The notes under the pieces: model-generated
Told to the model about the DNA's origin: nothing
Database searches by the model: none
Seen by the model: the letters and a program-made list of their open reading frames with translations, nothing else
Program-made: the position numbers and the translations under genes
In this document: piece by piece, positions 25,287 to 35,769 of the stretch
Numbering within the stretch: position 1 is the first letter of the stretch
How the letters are laid out: each line of letters begins with the position of its first letter
From: Branchiibius cervicis
Lineage (GTDB): Bacteria; Actinomycetota; Actinomycetes; Actinomycetales; Dermatophilaceae
Direction: 5' to 3'
Assembly: GCF_042661605.1 (NCBI RefSeq)
Contig: NZ_JBHSWJ010000002.1
Coordinates: 1,550,001 to 1,614,000 of the forward strand
Length of the DNA: 64,000 bases

Positions 25287-27823
25287 CAGCTGATCACCAA
25301 CCCGCCGCCGGTGAGCGACATCTGGTTGGCACGGCGTACGAAGTGCACCCGCTCGACCTCGGCAGCCAACTCGTGCAACTCGGCGGCCAACTCCCCCAGT
25401 CGGGTACGCAGCGCAGCTCGCTTGCCGCGGGTCAGTTCCTCCAGGTCCATGGTGGCGATGGTGGTGGTCACCGCGGCGATCCGTTCGTCGAGTTCCTTGT
25501 TCGGGGCGTGGGACATCGCGACCACCATCTGGTCGAGTTGGTAACGCACCGAGCGCGGGTTGGTCCGGTCCGACAGCAGCAACGCCAGCGCGCCCTGCAC
25601 CGGTCCGCCGTCGCTGTGCCCGGCCGACAGGCGCCGGCGGTGGGTGATGACACTGTCCGTGGCCCGCAGGACGGCCTCGATGACCTGGCCCTCGATGACC
25701 GGTGACCGCTCCTCGGCCAGGGTGTGCGACAACATCGTGACGGTGTGCTGGGCGCGCTCGATCCGCCGACCGGCCTCGAGGTAGGCCCAGACCTGATCGC
25801 GCACCATGCTCTCAGCGCCCAGGCCGGCGACCGCGATCAGCGACTCGAGCACCTGGGCGAGCACCGGCTGTAACGGCTGGTCCTCGCCCGTCTCGCCCGG
25901 TTCGATGACCCGGCTCAGGCGGCTGACGATCAGCCAGGTGTCACTGGACAGCAGTTCACGGACGGCCAGCGAGCTGCGGATGAGGTGACGCACGGCGTAC
26001 GAGATCGATCCGGTGCCCGGACCGACCAGCACGGTGCGCAACAACTCCTGGTCGTTGCTGACCCCGTCCTGCGTTTCGCTGGTGCGCACCGTCGTCACCG
26101 CGCTGAGTGCATCGAGGAAGATCCGGGTGGCGGCGGCACCGAGCGAACCGGTGCGGCCCATGGTGTCGGCCAGCAGGTCGTCGGCGACGATCGACATGCG
26201 CGTAGCGGCCTCGGCGCGCTCGGCGTAGCGGCCCAGCCAGAACAGGTCGTCGGCGACGCGGGGTGCGACCGCGACCTCGGCCGCGGCCAGCCCGGGCAAC
26301 TGGGCCGTGGCGGCGCCGATGGGGGTGAACAGTTCCGGTCCGGCGGTCTCGTCGGCTGCCAGCACCCAGATGTCCTTGGCCTGGCCGCCGAGGGCGTTGC
26401 TGACCATCCGGCTGCTGCTGTCGGTGGACAGGCGGCCCAGGCCACCGGGCATGAACCGGTAGCTTCCGTCCCGCGCGACACCGAAAGCGCGCAGCACCAG
26501 CCGGCGCGGCATCAAACCGTCGTTGGTGACGACCGGCACGGTCGACAGCGACACCGGGTCCTGCAGCGCCCAGGCCCAGGGCTGCTCCTCGATCCGGGCG
26601 CGGATGTCCGCCAGCTGGTCCTGGCTGAGCTCCCAGCCGAACCTGGTGACGAAACCGCTGTCGCGGCTGATCGCCTTGATGACCAGCTTGTCCAGCTGCG
26701 GCAATGCCTCCCGCCGGTGCTGGGCGTCCCCGCACCACCAGGTGCGGGCGGCGGGCAGCCGGGGACTGGTGCCGAGGACGGCACGCGACAACTGGGGCAG
26801 GTAGGCCAGCAGCGCTGGATTCTCCAGGATGCCGGCACCCACCGGGTTGACCACCGCTACGTGGCCGCGCCGGTTGGCCTCGATGAGGCCCGGTACGCCG
26901 AGCCGCGAGCCCGAGCGCAACTCAAGGGGATCGGACCAGCCGGCGTCCACCCGCCGCAGGATGACATCGACCCGCTCGTACTCGCCGGTCGTCGTGCGCA
27001 TCCAGATGCGGCCGTCGCGGGTGGACAGATCCTCGGACTGCACCAGGGGAAAGCCGAGCAGGGCCGACAGGAAGGCTTGGTCGAAGGCGGTCTCGCTGTC
27101 CGGGCCGGGCGAGAGCAGCACGACCCGCGGCGAGCGGTCGTGATGCGGTGACACGTCCATCAGCGCGAAACGCATATCGTCGAAGAAGCCGCGCAACCGG
27201 GCGATCGGGGTATCGCGATACAGCGCCGGCATCGCCCGGGCGATGATCCGCCGGTCGGCCATGGCGTACCCGGCACCCGACGGTGCCTGGGAGCGGTCAC
27301 CGATGACGGTCCATTCGCCGTCGGAATCCCGGCCCAGATCGATCGAGGGCAGGATCAGCTGGTTCGAGCCGGGCACGCGAGTGCCCACGGCTTGGTGGAT
27401 GAAACCCCGGTGGCCCAGGATCGCCTCGGCCGGGATGACGCCCGTTGAGATGAGCCGCTGGTCGGTGTAGAGGTCATTGAGAATCTCGTCCAGCAATTGG
27501 GCGCGCTCGGCCAGACCCTTTTCCAGCCGCTGCCATTCGCCGCCGGACAGGATCGTCGGCAGCGGATCCAGACTCCACCGGCCGGCGCGTGCCGAGCCGG
27601 GCGCCCCGCCGTACGTGATGCCGTCGTCCTCGATGGCCCGGCGGACCGTGGCTCGTCGGGCCCGCAAACCGTTGACGCCCAGGGCGTCCACCCGCTCAGC
27701 CAGCGCCTCGTTGCCGTCACGCAGGGTCGCGCCGGCGACGAACTCGTCGCCGCCCGAACTTTCTTGCAGCAGCTGGGCGTACGCGTCGATGACGCCGGAG
27801 GAAGCGTCGGCGGGTTGGCTCAT
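25286..27823 (-). CDS. circularly permuted ATP-grasp / alpha-E fusion protein
   Basis: 845 residues. Roughly residues 1-500 are the circularly permuted ATP-grasp domain (GWSDPLELR, NPVGAGILENPALLAYLP and the Arg/Lys-rich ATP site near VIKAISRDSG). Residues ~520-845 are the helical alpha-E domain (ADDLFWLGRYAERAEAATRM). In many bacteria these are two adjacent genes; here they are one. The family is predicted to form peptide bonds on an unknown substrate in partnership with transglutaminase-like peptidases, which flank it on both sides. Twelve bases separate it from the upstream gene. Confidence 0.9.
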   Translation of the reverse strand: MSQPADASSGVIDAYAQLLQESSGGDEFVAGATLRDGNEALAERVDALGVNGLRARRATVRRAIEDDGITYGGAPGSARAGRWSLDPLPTILSGGEWQRLEKGLAERAQLLDEILNDLYTDQRLISTGVIPAEAILGHRGFIHQAVGTRVPGSNQLILPSIDLGRDSDGEWTVIGDRSQAPSGAGYAMADRRIIARAMPALYRDTPIARLRGFFDDMRFALMDVSPHHDRSPRVVLLSPGPDSETAFDQAFLSALLGFPLVQSEDLSTRDGRIWMRTTTGEYERVDVILRRVDAGWSDPLELRSGSRLGVPGLIEANRRGHVAVVNPVGAGILENPALLAYLPQLSRAVLGTSPRLPAARTWWCGDAQHRREALPQLDKLVIKAISRDSGFVTRFGWELSQDQLADIRARIEEQPWAWALQDPVSLSTVPVVTNDGLMPRRLVLRAFGVARDGSYRFMPGGLGRLSTDSSSRMVSNALGGQAKDIWVLAADETAGPELFTPIGAATAQLPGLAAAEVAVAPRVADDLFWLGRYAERAEAATRMSIVADDLLADTMGRTGSLGAAATRIFLDALSAVTTVRTSETQDGVSNDQELLRTVLVGPGTGSISYAVRHLIRSSLAVRELLSSDTWLIVSRLSRVIEPGETGEDQPLQPVLAQVLESLIAVAGLGAESMVRDQVWAYLEAGRRIERAQHTVTMLSHTLAEERSPVIEGQVIEAVLRATDSVITHRRRLSAGHSDGGPVQGALALLLSDRTNPRSVRYQLDQMVVAMSHAPNKELDERIAAVTTTIATMDLEELTRGKRAALRTRLGELAAELHELAAEVERVHFVRRANQMSLTGGGLVIS

Positions 27824-27835
27824 GATCGGCCCACC

Positions 27836-30800
27836 TTACGAGGTGGGCGGGGTCCCCGGCGAAAACCGTCTCAGGTCCAGCGTGGCCGGGTACTCCCCCG
27901 CACCGTGCCGCACCAGCGACTCGTACTGCGGCCATCTACTGGTGTCGACCCGCCCCGGCGTGTGCCCGGTCCGGGAGAACCGGCTGTTGCGGCGGGACTC
28001 GGCGGCGGCGGCGTTGACCGGGTAGTCGTCGTACGCTCGACCGCCCGGGTGGCTCACGTGGTAGGTGAAGCCGCCCAGGGACCGGCCGTTCCAGCGGTCG
28101 ACCAGGTCGAACACCAGCGGGGAATGCACGCCGATAGTCGGATGCAGCGCACTGGGCGGTGCCCACGCGCGGTACCGCACGCCGCCCACCCAGGTGTCGG
28201 GCGCCGAACCGGTCCCGGGGGAACCCAGTCCCCAGCCGGAGCCGGCGATCGGCTGCAACGGGACCGGGATGCCGTTGCAGGTGACCACGTGCCGGCCCTC
28301 GACCAGCCCGGTCGCGGCGACCTGGACGCGCTCGACGGAGGAGTCGACGTACCGCGCGGTGCCGCCCAGGCTGACCTCCTCACCCAGGACATGCCAGGGC
28401 TCCACGGCAGTGCGCAACTCCAGGTGAACCCCGAGTACGTCGACCTCTCCCAGGCGCGGGAAGCGGAACTCCAGGAACGGATCCAGCCAGGTCTGGTCGA
28501 AGTACGGTCCGCTGTCGCCAAGGAAGTCGTTGAGGTCGCCGACGACGTCGCGCAGGTCGGCGGCGGCGAACGCCGGCAGCAGGTACCGGTCGTGCAGTGC
28601 GGTGCCCCAGCGCACCAGCGAGCCGGTGTACGGCTCGTTCCAGAACCGCGCGACCAGGGATCGGACCAGCAATCCCTGCACCAACGACATCTGGGCGTGC
28701 GGCGGCATCTCGAAGCCACGCATCTCCAACAGGCCGAGGCGACCGCGATCACTGTCGGGGCTGTAGAGCTTGTCGATGCAGAACTCGCTGCGGTGGGTGT
28801 TGCCGGTGATGTCGGTCAACAGGTGGCGCAGCAGCCGGTCGACCAGCCAGGGCCGCGGCTCCCCTTCGGCCAGCACCCGGTCCATCTCGGCGAACGCGAT
28901 CTCGAGCTCGTAGAGCGTCTCGTGACGGCCTTCGTCCACACGCGGGGACTGGCTGGTCGGGCCGATGAACTTGCCGGAGAAGACGTAGGACAGCGCCGGG
29001 TGGTGCTGCCAGAAGGTGATCATGCTGCGCAGCAGGTCCGGCCGGCGCAGCATGGGCGAATCCTTGGGGGTGACGCCACCGAGGGTGATGTGATTGCCGC
29101 CGCCGGTGCCGGTGTGCGATCCGTCCAGGTCGAACTTCTCGGTGGTGAGACGGGCGTGCCGGGCGTCCTCGAACAGGGTGGTGGTCAGCTCCTGCAGCTC
29201 ATCCCAGGTCGAGGTCGGCTGCACGTTGACCTCGATGACGCCGGGGTCAGGAGTCACGGTCAGCGACTTCGTGCGCGGGTCGCCGGGCGGGGCGTAGCCC
29301 TCCAGCACCACGGGCTGCCCGGCCGCCGCGGCGGCACCTTCGATGGCCGCGAGCAGTTTGATGGCGTCGTCCAACTCGGTCAACGGCGGCAGGAAGACGA
29401 ACACGTGGCCATCGCGTTCCTGCACCGCCAGTGCCGTGCGGGGCGACTTCTCGATGTCGTAGACCTTGGCCTTCTTGACCTTGGCCACCCCGCGGACGGG
29501 GCGTGTTGCCGGCAGGTCGCCGCGGGCGGCGAACGGGGACGCGTCCGGTTCGTACGGCGCTTCCTTCCACGCGATCGAACCCAGCGGCAGGCGCAGACCG
29601 AGCGGCGAGGTGCCCGCGGTCAGGAACAACCGGCGTCGGCGGGTCCGCCACTGGGCAGTCGCCCAGCCCTTGCCCTTGGGGTCGGGGAAGACGGGAATAA
29701 CCCAGCCGGCCGGCGTACCCGCGGCCTTGTCGATCTCGGCGCCGAGCTTGCGGCGGGACCTTTCGTCGCCCTGCTCCTCTGGGTCGGCGTCCTCCTGCGG
29801 TCGTTCCCCTGCGGGCCGGCTCACCTCGGCGGCCAACTGGTTCAGCGGATCCTCGTACGCCGCGCGGGTGAGTTTGGCGTCGATGCCCAGTCGGGCGGCG
29901 ATACCCAGCGCGACGGCGCGCACCTGCCGGGCGGCCTGGACGCTGCCCGGCTTCAGATCCGACTCGGTCCACGGGTCGGCCAGCAGCTCCTGGTCGTGCC
30001 ACAGCGGTTTGCCGTCAGCGCGCCAGATCAGCCCGATCAGCCAGCGCGGCAAAGGTTCTCCGGGGTACCACTTGCCCTGGCCGTGGAAGCTGAGGCCCTC
30101 GGGTGCCCACCGCGCTTTGAGCCGGCGGGCCAGGTCGGCGGCGCGTTCGCGTTTGTCCGGGCCGTCGGCGTCGGTCTCCCATTCCGGAGTGGAGGTGTCG
30201 TCGACCGAGACGAACGTCGGCTCACCGCCCATCGTCAGGCGGACGTCACCCTCCTGCAGCAGGGTGTCGACGTGGTGGCCCAGATTCTGGATGCGGGTCC
30301 ACTGGTCATCGGAGTAGGGCTTGGTGACCCGCGGATCCTCGAAGACCCGCTGCACGGTATTGCTGAACTCGAAATCGACGCCGACGAAATCGGTCGCGCC
30401 GGAGATGGGGGCCGCGCTGCTGGGGTGAGGGGTCGCCGACAGCGGGATGTGTCCCTCTCCAGCGAACAGCCCTGAGGTGGCGTCCAGTCCGATCCAGCCT
30501 GCGCCCGGGATGTAGACCTCGGCCCAGGCGTGCAGGTCGGTGAAGTCCTCCGCGGGCCCGCTCGGACCGTCGATGGCCTGGATGTCGGAGGTCAACTGCA
30601 CCAGGTAGCCGGAAACGAACCGCGCAGCCAGACCCAGCTGCCGCAGCACGCTGACCAGCAGCCAGGCACTGTCGCGGCACGAGCCCAGGTGCGCCGCCAG
30701 GGTGTGGTCCGGGCTTTGCACGCCCGGCTCCAAACGGACCGTGTAGTCGACGTCGCGGTTGATCTTGGCGTTGATGTCGACCAGGAAGTCAACGATTCGC

Positions 30801-31239
30801 ATTCCGTCCTGCGGGACAACGACGTTGTCGGCAACCCATTGCGTCACCAACGGCCCCGGACCGGCGCCGCTTTCGTCAACCGGGCGCAGGTAGGGCTCCA
30901 GGTCGGCCTTCAGAGCGTCGGGGTAGGCGAAGGGGTAGTTCTCGGCGTACTCCTCGACGAAGAAGTCGAAGGGGTTGATGACGGTCATGTCCGCGACCAG
31001 GTCCACGCAGATGTCCAGCGTGGACACCTTCTCCGGGAACACCAACCGCGCCAGGTAGTTGCCGAACGCGTCCTGTTGCCAGTTGATGAAGTGGTTCGGG
31101 GGTCGATGGTCAACGAGTACGAATCGATCGGCGTCCTGCTGTGGGGCGCAGGACGCAGGCGAACGGTGTGGGGGTGCACCGTCACCGGATGGTCGAAGCG
31201 GTACGTCGTGCGGTGTTGCAGGGCTACCCGGATCGTCAC
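27836..31239 (-). CDS. DUF2126 transglutaminase family protein (one frameshift)
   Basis: About 1134 residues when joined. The N-terminal transglutaminase-like part opens TIRVALQHRTTYRFDHP from a GTG and contains Cys in LGSCRDSAWLL, His in DLHAWAEVY and Asp in GLDATSG. The C-terminal ~700 residues are the DUF2126 module, resembling a glutamate-cysteine-ligase-type amidoligase fold. The frame breaks at 31098-31102, five G where six are needed; residues PPNHFINWQQD are recovered once a base is added. First gene of the ATP-grasp operon. An AAGG seven bases before the GTG is its likely ribosome binding site. Confidence 0.88.
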
Positions 31240-31284
31240 AGGGTTACCTTGCCAGAGGTATGCGGCGAGGGTGTTGCGGTGGTG

Positions 31285-32685
31285 TTACACGCCAGTCCAA
31301 TCGGGCGGGTCCGCCGGCCGCAGCGCCTCATCGGACGCCCGGAACGTGCGGACCTTGCCCGGTCCGGTCCGCGGGCCCTCGAAGCGGACCGTCACAACCC
31401 CGCGCCCGCTACCCCACACCCAGCCGTCGCCGTACTCCTCGTGGGTGACGTCCTGACCGGGGCGCCAGACCGGGTCGCCCGGATTCATCGCGTACGCCGC
31501 GGGGCGGCTGACCAGCGCCTGTGCCGATCCCCAGGCGTTGGCGACCTGATCGACGGCGATGTCGTCCTCGGCGGTGGCAGTAGCGGTCGGTAGGTCTTCC
31601 TCTCCCGGCCACTGCATGTCCAGTGCCGCCTGGGCATGGGCGACGAAACCGGAGACGCCGAAGCCGAGCAGTCGCAGACCGTCGCTGACGTCGTGGGCGT
31701 CGAGGAGCCCGATGGCTAGACGCAGCAGGGTCGCCGGGTCGTCGGTGGGGTGACCGGCGGTGATGCTGCGCGTGAACGTGCTGAAGTCGTGGTGGCGGAC
31801 TTTGATGGTGACGGTGCGGGCGAATGCGCCGTGCTCGGCCAATCGTGCGCTCACCCGGTCGGTGAGGCGGGCGAGTTCCTCCCTGAGAACCGCACGATCG
31901 ACGACGTCGACGTCGAAGGTTTCCTCGGCCGAGATGCTCTTGGCTTCGCGCTCCGTGACGACCTCGCGGTCGTCCTGAGCGCGGGCGATGGCGAAAAGTC
32001 CTGAGCCGTGGGCATTTCCGAAGATGCTCACCAGATCGGACTCGGTCATGCGGCGTAGCTGGGACACCTCTTCCACACCGAAGGTGCGCAGCCGATCCGC
32101 GGTGGCGGGTCCGACACCGCCCAGAGCGCGGACCGGCAGCGGAGCCAGGAAGTCCTCCTCGTCCCCGGGCTCGACGATCACCAGTCCCCTGGGTTTGTGC
32201 ATGTCCGATGCGATCTTGGCGATCATCTTGGAACTGCCGACCCCAGCACTGGCGGTCAGACCGCCGGTGCCCTTCTCGATGGTGTCCAGGAGTTCTTCGA
32301 CGCGGGCGCGGACCTGGTCGACGCTCAGGTGTTGATCCCCCTGCGCCGCCAGATCGACGTACGCCTCGTCGACGGAGACTTGCTCCACGACCGGGGACAG
32401 TTCCCGCAAGAGGTCCATGACCACCCGGCTCGAGCGGCGGTAGGCCTCGCCGCGCGGGAAGAGGAAGGCCGTCCCGGGCGGGCAGCGGCGGCGGGCCTCT
32501 GAGGTCGACATGGCCGAGCGAGCGCCGTACGCCCGCGCCTCGTAACTCGCGGTCGCCACCACGCCCCGGTTGCCGATGCCGCCGACCACGACGGGCTTGC
32601 CGCGCAGCGAGGGCTTGTCACGCTGCTCGACGGCGGCGAAGAAGGCATCGAGATCCAGGTGCAGGATGCTCGCCGTCGTACGCAC
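31285..32685 (-). CDS. dinB: DNA polymerase IV (Y family)
   Basis: 466 residues from the GTG at 32685; an ATG at 32712 would add nine residues. The catalytic carboxylates are in HLDLDAFFAAVEQ and SVDEAYVDL; the thumb, helix-hairpin-helix (LGGVGPATADRL) and little-finger domains follow. A C-terminal extension of about 100 residues includes GDPVWRPGQDVTHEEYGDGWVWG, an SH3-like segment seen in some actinobacterial DinB proteins. Performs error-prone translesion synthesis. No LexA box of the CGAAC-N4-GTTCG type is visible upstream. Confidence 0.9.
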   Translation of the reverse strand: MRTTASILHLDLDAFFAAVEQRDKPSLRGKPVVVGGIGNRGVVATASYEARAYGARSAMSTSEARRRCPPGTAFLFPRGEAYRRSSRVVMDLLRELSPVVEQVSVDEAYVDLAAQGDQHLSVDQVRARVEELLDTIEKGTGGLTASAGVGSSKMIAKIASDMHKPRGLVIVEPGDEEDFLAPLPVRALGGVGPATADRLRTFGVEEVSQLRRMTESDLVSIFGNAHGSGLFAIARAQDDREVVTEREAKSISAEETFDVDVVDRAVLREELARLTDRVSARLAEHGAFARTVTIKVRHHDFSTFTRSITAGHPTDDPATLLRLAIGLLDAHDVSDGLRLLGFGVSGFVAHAQAALDMQWPGEEDLPTATATAEDDIAVDQVANAWGSAQALVSRPAAYAMNPGDPVWRPGQDVTHEEYGDGWVWGSGRGVVTVRFEGPRTGPGKVRTFRASDEALRPADPPDWTGV

Positions 32686-32812
32686 GGCCTTATCGTCTCT
32701 CACCTGCGGCATAGCCCCAGCACGTGCCGCGGGCGAATTGGGCCAGTTGACGAGATGGACCGTTTGGCCGTGGCCCTGCGGTAGGGGTGTGCCCACATCG
32801 CCCTCGCGTCCG

Positions 32813-32818
32813 TAGTTT
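32813..32818 (+). promoter_or_regulatory. -10 box TAGTTT for alcohol dehydrogenase operon
   Basis: TAGTTT ends six bases before the ATG at 32825. Confidence 0.5.
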
Positions 32819-32824
32819 CGACGG

Positions 32825-34020
32825 ATGAAGGCGTTGACGTGGCAGGGAATCCAGGACGTTCGTGTCCTCGAAGTTCCCGAGCCGACCGTGCAAGACCCCA
32901 CCGACGCGATCGTGCGGGTCACCTCCACCGCGATCTGCGGTTCGGATCTGCACTTGTACAAAGTGCTGGCTCCGTATCTGACCGAGGGCGACATCCTGGG
33001 CCATGAATTCATGGGGGTGGTCGAAGAAGTCGGTTCGGCCGTGCAGGACCTGGCGCCGGGCGACCGTGTCGTGGTGCCGTTCAACATCTCCTGCGGGCAC
33101 TGCTTCATGTGCGATCGCGGACTGTTCGCACAGTGCGAGACCACCCAGAACCGTGAACAGGACAAGGGCGCGAGCCTGTTCGGCTACACGAGTCTGTACG
33201 GCGCCGTGCCGGGTGGTCAGGCCGAATTGGTGCGTGTGCCGCACGCCGACTTCGGCCCGGTCAAGCTCCCCGAGGACCCTCCGGACGAACGGTTCCTCTA
33301 CCTGTCCGACATCCTGCCCACGGCGTGGCAGGGCGTCGTCTACGCCGACGTGCCGCAGGACGGGACGCTGGCCGTTCTCGGTCTCGGACCCGTGGGTCAA
33401 CTGGCCGTGCGCAGCGCACTGCACCGGGGCGTCAGCCGGGTGATCGGAGTCGACCTCGTGCCTGAGCGACTCGCTCTGGCGCGTGAGCAGGGCATCGACG
33501 TCGTAGACATCAACGACGTGGGTGACGTCGCAGCCGCCCTCAAGGACCTCACCGACGGCCGCGGGCCGGACTCGGTGCTGGAAGCGGTGGGTATGGAGGC
33601 ACACGGTAATCCCATTGCGGAGAAGGTCATCGGGGCGGCCGCGCGTCTGCCCAAACCGATCTCACAGGCTGCGACCGAGAAGTTCGGGATCGACCGGCTT
33701 GCGGCACTGGACACTGCGTTCGAGGCCGTGCGTCGTGGCGGAACCGTGTCGATCAGCGGCGTCTACGGGGGATGGCCGACCCGTTCCCGATGATGACGAT
33801 CTTCGACAAGGGAGTGACCCTGCGGATGGGGCAATGCCACGTCCGCCGGTGGACTGACGAACTGCTGGCCATCCTCGAGGAACCCAACGACGTCTTCGGC
33901 GTCGAATCCCTTGCGACCCATCACGCGCCGTTGGACGAAGCGGCCGAGATGTACGACGTCTTCCAGCGCAAGGCCGACGGTTGTGTGAAGGTCGTGCTGC
34001 GGCCCGGAGGTGGCTCCTGA
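32825..34020 (+). CDS. zinc-dependent medium-chain alcohol dehydrogenase (one frameshift)
   Basis: About 398 residues when joined. Catalytic zinc ligands are Cys in AICGSDLHLY and the His/Glu of GHEFMG; the structural zinc loop has SCGHCFMCDRGLFAQC with four Cys. The Rossmann motif is LGLGPVGQ. The glutathione-independent formaldehyde-dehydrogenase-like branch fits the length and the MADPFPMMTIFDKG segment. The frame breaks at 33767-33771, five G where six are needed. First gene of a three-gene operon; its stop shares one base with the next ATG. Confidence 0.88.
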
Positions 34021-34490
34021 TGCAGACCGACGACTGGCTGCCGCTCTACCTGCGCGACCACTATGCGGGCGCGACCGCCGGGGTGCGGCTGTTCCGGCGG
34101 GTCGCCGACAGCCACAGCGTGCCCGAGGTCCGCGACTGCGTGGCGCGGTTGGCCGATGAGGTGCAACAGGATCGGGACAGCCTGGCCGAGATCATGGCCG
34201 CACTCGATGTCCGCCGCGACTCGCTCACCGAATACGCCGCAGTCGCAGGAGAATTCCTCGGACGGTTCAAACCGAACGGGTCCTTGTGGCATCGCTCGCC
34301 GGGAGCTGACGTGCTGGAGTTGGAAGCCCTGTCGGCGGCGGTCGCTGCGAAGGCAACGCTGTGGGAAACGCTGCTGTCGTGCACCGCCAGCCACGATCAG
34401 CTCGACACGGCTGCGCTGACGGCGTTGCACGAACGCGCCCTGGCCCAGGAGCGCACCGTGAAGGACCTGCACGAACGCGTGATTTCCTGA
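34020..34490 (+). CDS. hypothetical all-helical protein
   Basis: 156 residues, predicted as four or five amphipathic helices without membrane segments; the pattern resembles ferritin-like bundles, but no metal-binding ExxH pairs stand out, so I assign no family. TGATG overlap with the dehydrogenase in front and the same with the SDR gene behind shows tight translational coupling, which suggests a job in the same oxidoreductase pathway. Confidence 0.75.
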   Translation: MQTDDWLPLYLRDHYAGATAGVRLFRRVADSHSVPEVRDCVARLADEVQQDRDSLAEIMAALDVRRDSLTEYAAVAGEFLGRFKPNGSLWHRSPGADVLELEALSAAVAAKATLWETLLSCTASHDQLDTAALTALHERALAQERTVKDLHERVIS

Positions 34491-35449
34491 TGAGCAAACC
34501 ACTGGCGCTGGTCATCGGCGCGTCCCGCGGCCTGGGCCTGCTGATCGCAGATGAGCTGCTGGGTCATGGCTACGAGGTTGTCATCACTGCACGTGACGCC
34601 GCGGAACTAGACCGTGCCGCAGCGCAACTCACCTCGGGCAGACGCGACGTTCAGGTCCATCCCCGGGTGTGCGACGCGCGGGATCGCGAGGCACTGACCA
34701 CACTCATCGATGACGTAGACGAGACCTACGGTGGGATTGACACCATGATCTACGTTGCGGGAGTGATCCAGGCCGGGCCGGCGGAGTCGATGGGTATGGC
34801 GCAGTTCGATGAAGCAATGGAGACCATGGGCATGGGGCCAGTCGTCGCAACGCTGGCCGTGCTTCCCCACCTGCGCCGCCGCGGCAAGGGCCGCATCGGA
34901 GTCGTGACGTCCATCGGCGGGATGGTGGCGCCACCGCATCTGTTGCCCTACGCCACAGCGAAATTCGCGGCCGTCGGCTTCACCGACGGGTTGGCGGCGG
35001 AACTGGCCGGGACCGGCATCACGGCGACGACGGTGATCCCCGGCCTGATGCGCACCGGCTCCCACGGCCGGGCGCAGTTCGCCGGCGACGCTGCGACGGA
35101 GTTCGCCTGGTTCGCCCCGGCCGCCTCACTGCCCTTGCTGTCGATCGATGCGGGTCGGGCCGCCCGGCGCATCGTGGACGGGGTACTGGCCGGTCGACCC
35201 AACGTCGTACTCACGCCGCTGGCCTGGCTGGGCATCCGGGTCCGCGGGATGGCCCCCGGACTGACGACCCGGGCCATGGGCCTTGCGGTGCGCCTGTTGC
35301 CGGACGCACCGAGCGATCAAGCGACCGGAACCGTGCCCGGCGAGGCTGCCCGGACCGGCTTGCAGCCCGCCACTGCGCGGTTCGTGCAGCGGTTGAGTGT
35401 TCTGGGTGACCGGGCGGCGCGGCGGAACAACGAACGGCCCGTGGCCTAG
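34490..35449 (+). CDS. short-chain dehydrogenase/reductase
   Basis: 319 residues. NAD(P)-binding motif GASRGLG, structural YVAG in place of NNAG, catalytic Ser in TSIGG and YxxxK as YATAK. The C-terminal ~100 residues extend beyond a classical SDR and contain a hydrophobic stretch (PLAWLGIRVRGMAPGL), as in SDRs that act on lipophilic substrates. Third gene of the operon with the alcohol dehydrogenase. Confidence 0.88.
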   Translation: MSKPLALVIGASRGLGLLIADELLGHGYEVVITARDAAELDRAAAQLTSGRRDVQVHPRVCDARDREALTTLIDDVDETYGGIDTMIYVAGVIQAGPAESMGMAQFDEAMETMGMGPVVATLAVLPHLRRRGKGRIGVVTSIGGMVAPPHLLPYATAKFAAVGFTDGLAAELAGTGITATTVIPGLMRTGSHGRAQFAGDAATEFAWFAPAASLPLLSIDAGRAARRIVDGVLAGRPNVVLTPLAWLGIRVRGMAPGLTTRAMGLAVRLLPDAPSDQATGTVPGEAARTGLQPATARFVQRLSVLGDRAARRNNERPVA

Positions 35450-35464
35450 CGGGGCGTGCGGGCC

Positions 35465-35695
35465 TCAGCCGCCGCTGGCGACGTCAGCCTCGTCACCGGC
35501 TGGACCGGCGTCGTCCTGCGCACCGGAGGCACTGATCTCATCGTCCTGGTCGTGATCACCGCTGGCGCCCTCACTCGAACCGCCGCTGGCGACGTCGTTG
35601 TCGGCTCCGCCGGATTGATCGTCGCTGTGCGATCCCGGACCACCGTCTTGACGGTCCACCGCGGGGATTTCCTTGTCCGGGTTGTTGTCATCCAT
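35465..35695 (-). CDS. possible small acidic disordered protein
   Basis: 76 residues (MDDNNPDKEIPAVDRQDGG) made almost only of Asp, Gly, Ser, Ala and Glu, with the segment DVASGG occurring twice. Likely disordered and cytoplasmic. There is no strong ribosome binding site, only AACCGT six bases upstream. The composition is not what a random shadow frame would give, but the evidence for translation is modest. Confidence 0.45.
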   Translation of the reverse strand: MDDNNPDKEIPAVDRQDGGPGSHSDDQSGGADNDVASGGSSEGASGDHDQDDEISASGAQDDAGPAGDEADVASGG

Positions 35696-35769
35696 GGTTC
35701 GACGGTTGCACGATGCGGCGCTCGGCGTACCCTCCTGCGGGGTGCATCGCCTGCACGGTGCGTGATGCG

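Noticed and set aside
27497..30475. A 992-codon open frame on the plus strand
   Set aside because: It is antisense to the DUF2126 and ATP-grasp genes and has the His/Arg/Gln/Val-rich composition of a high-GC shadow frame, with no recognisable motif.
32686..32824. LexA/SOS box before dinB
   Set aside because: No CGAAC-N4-GTTCG or close variant is present in the intergenic stretch.
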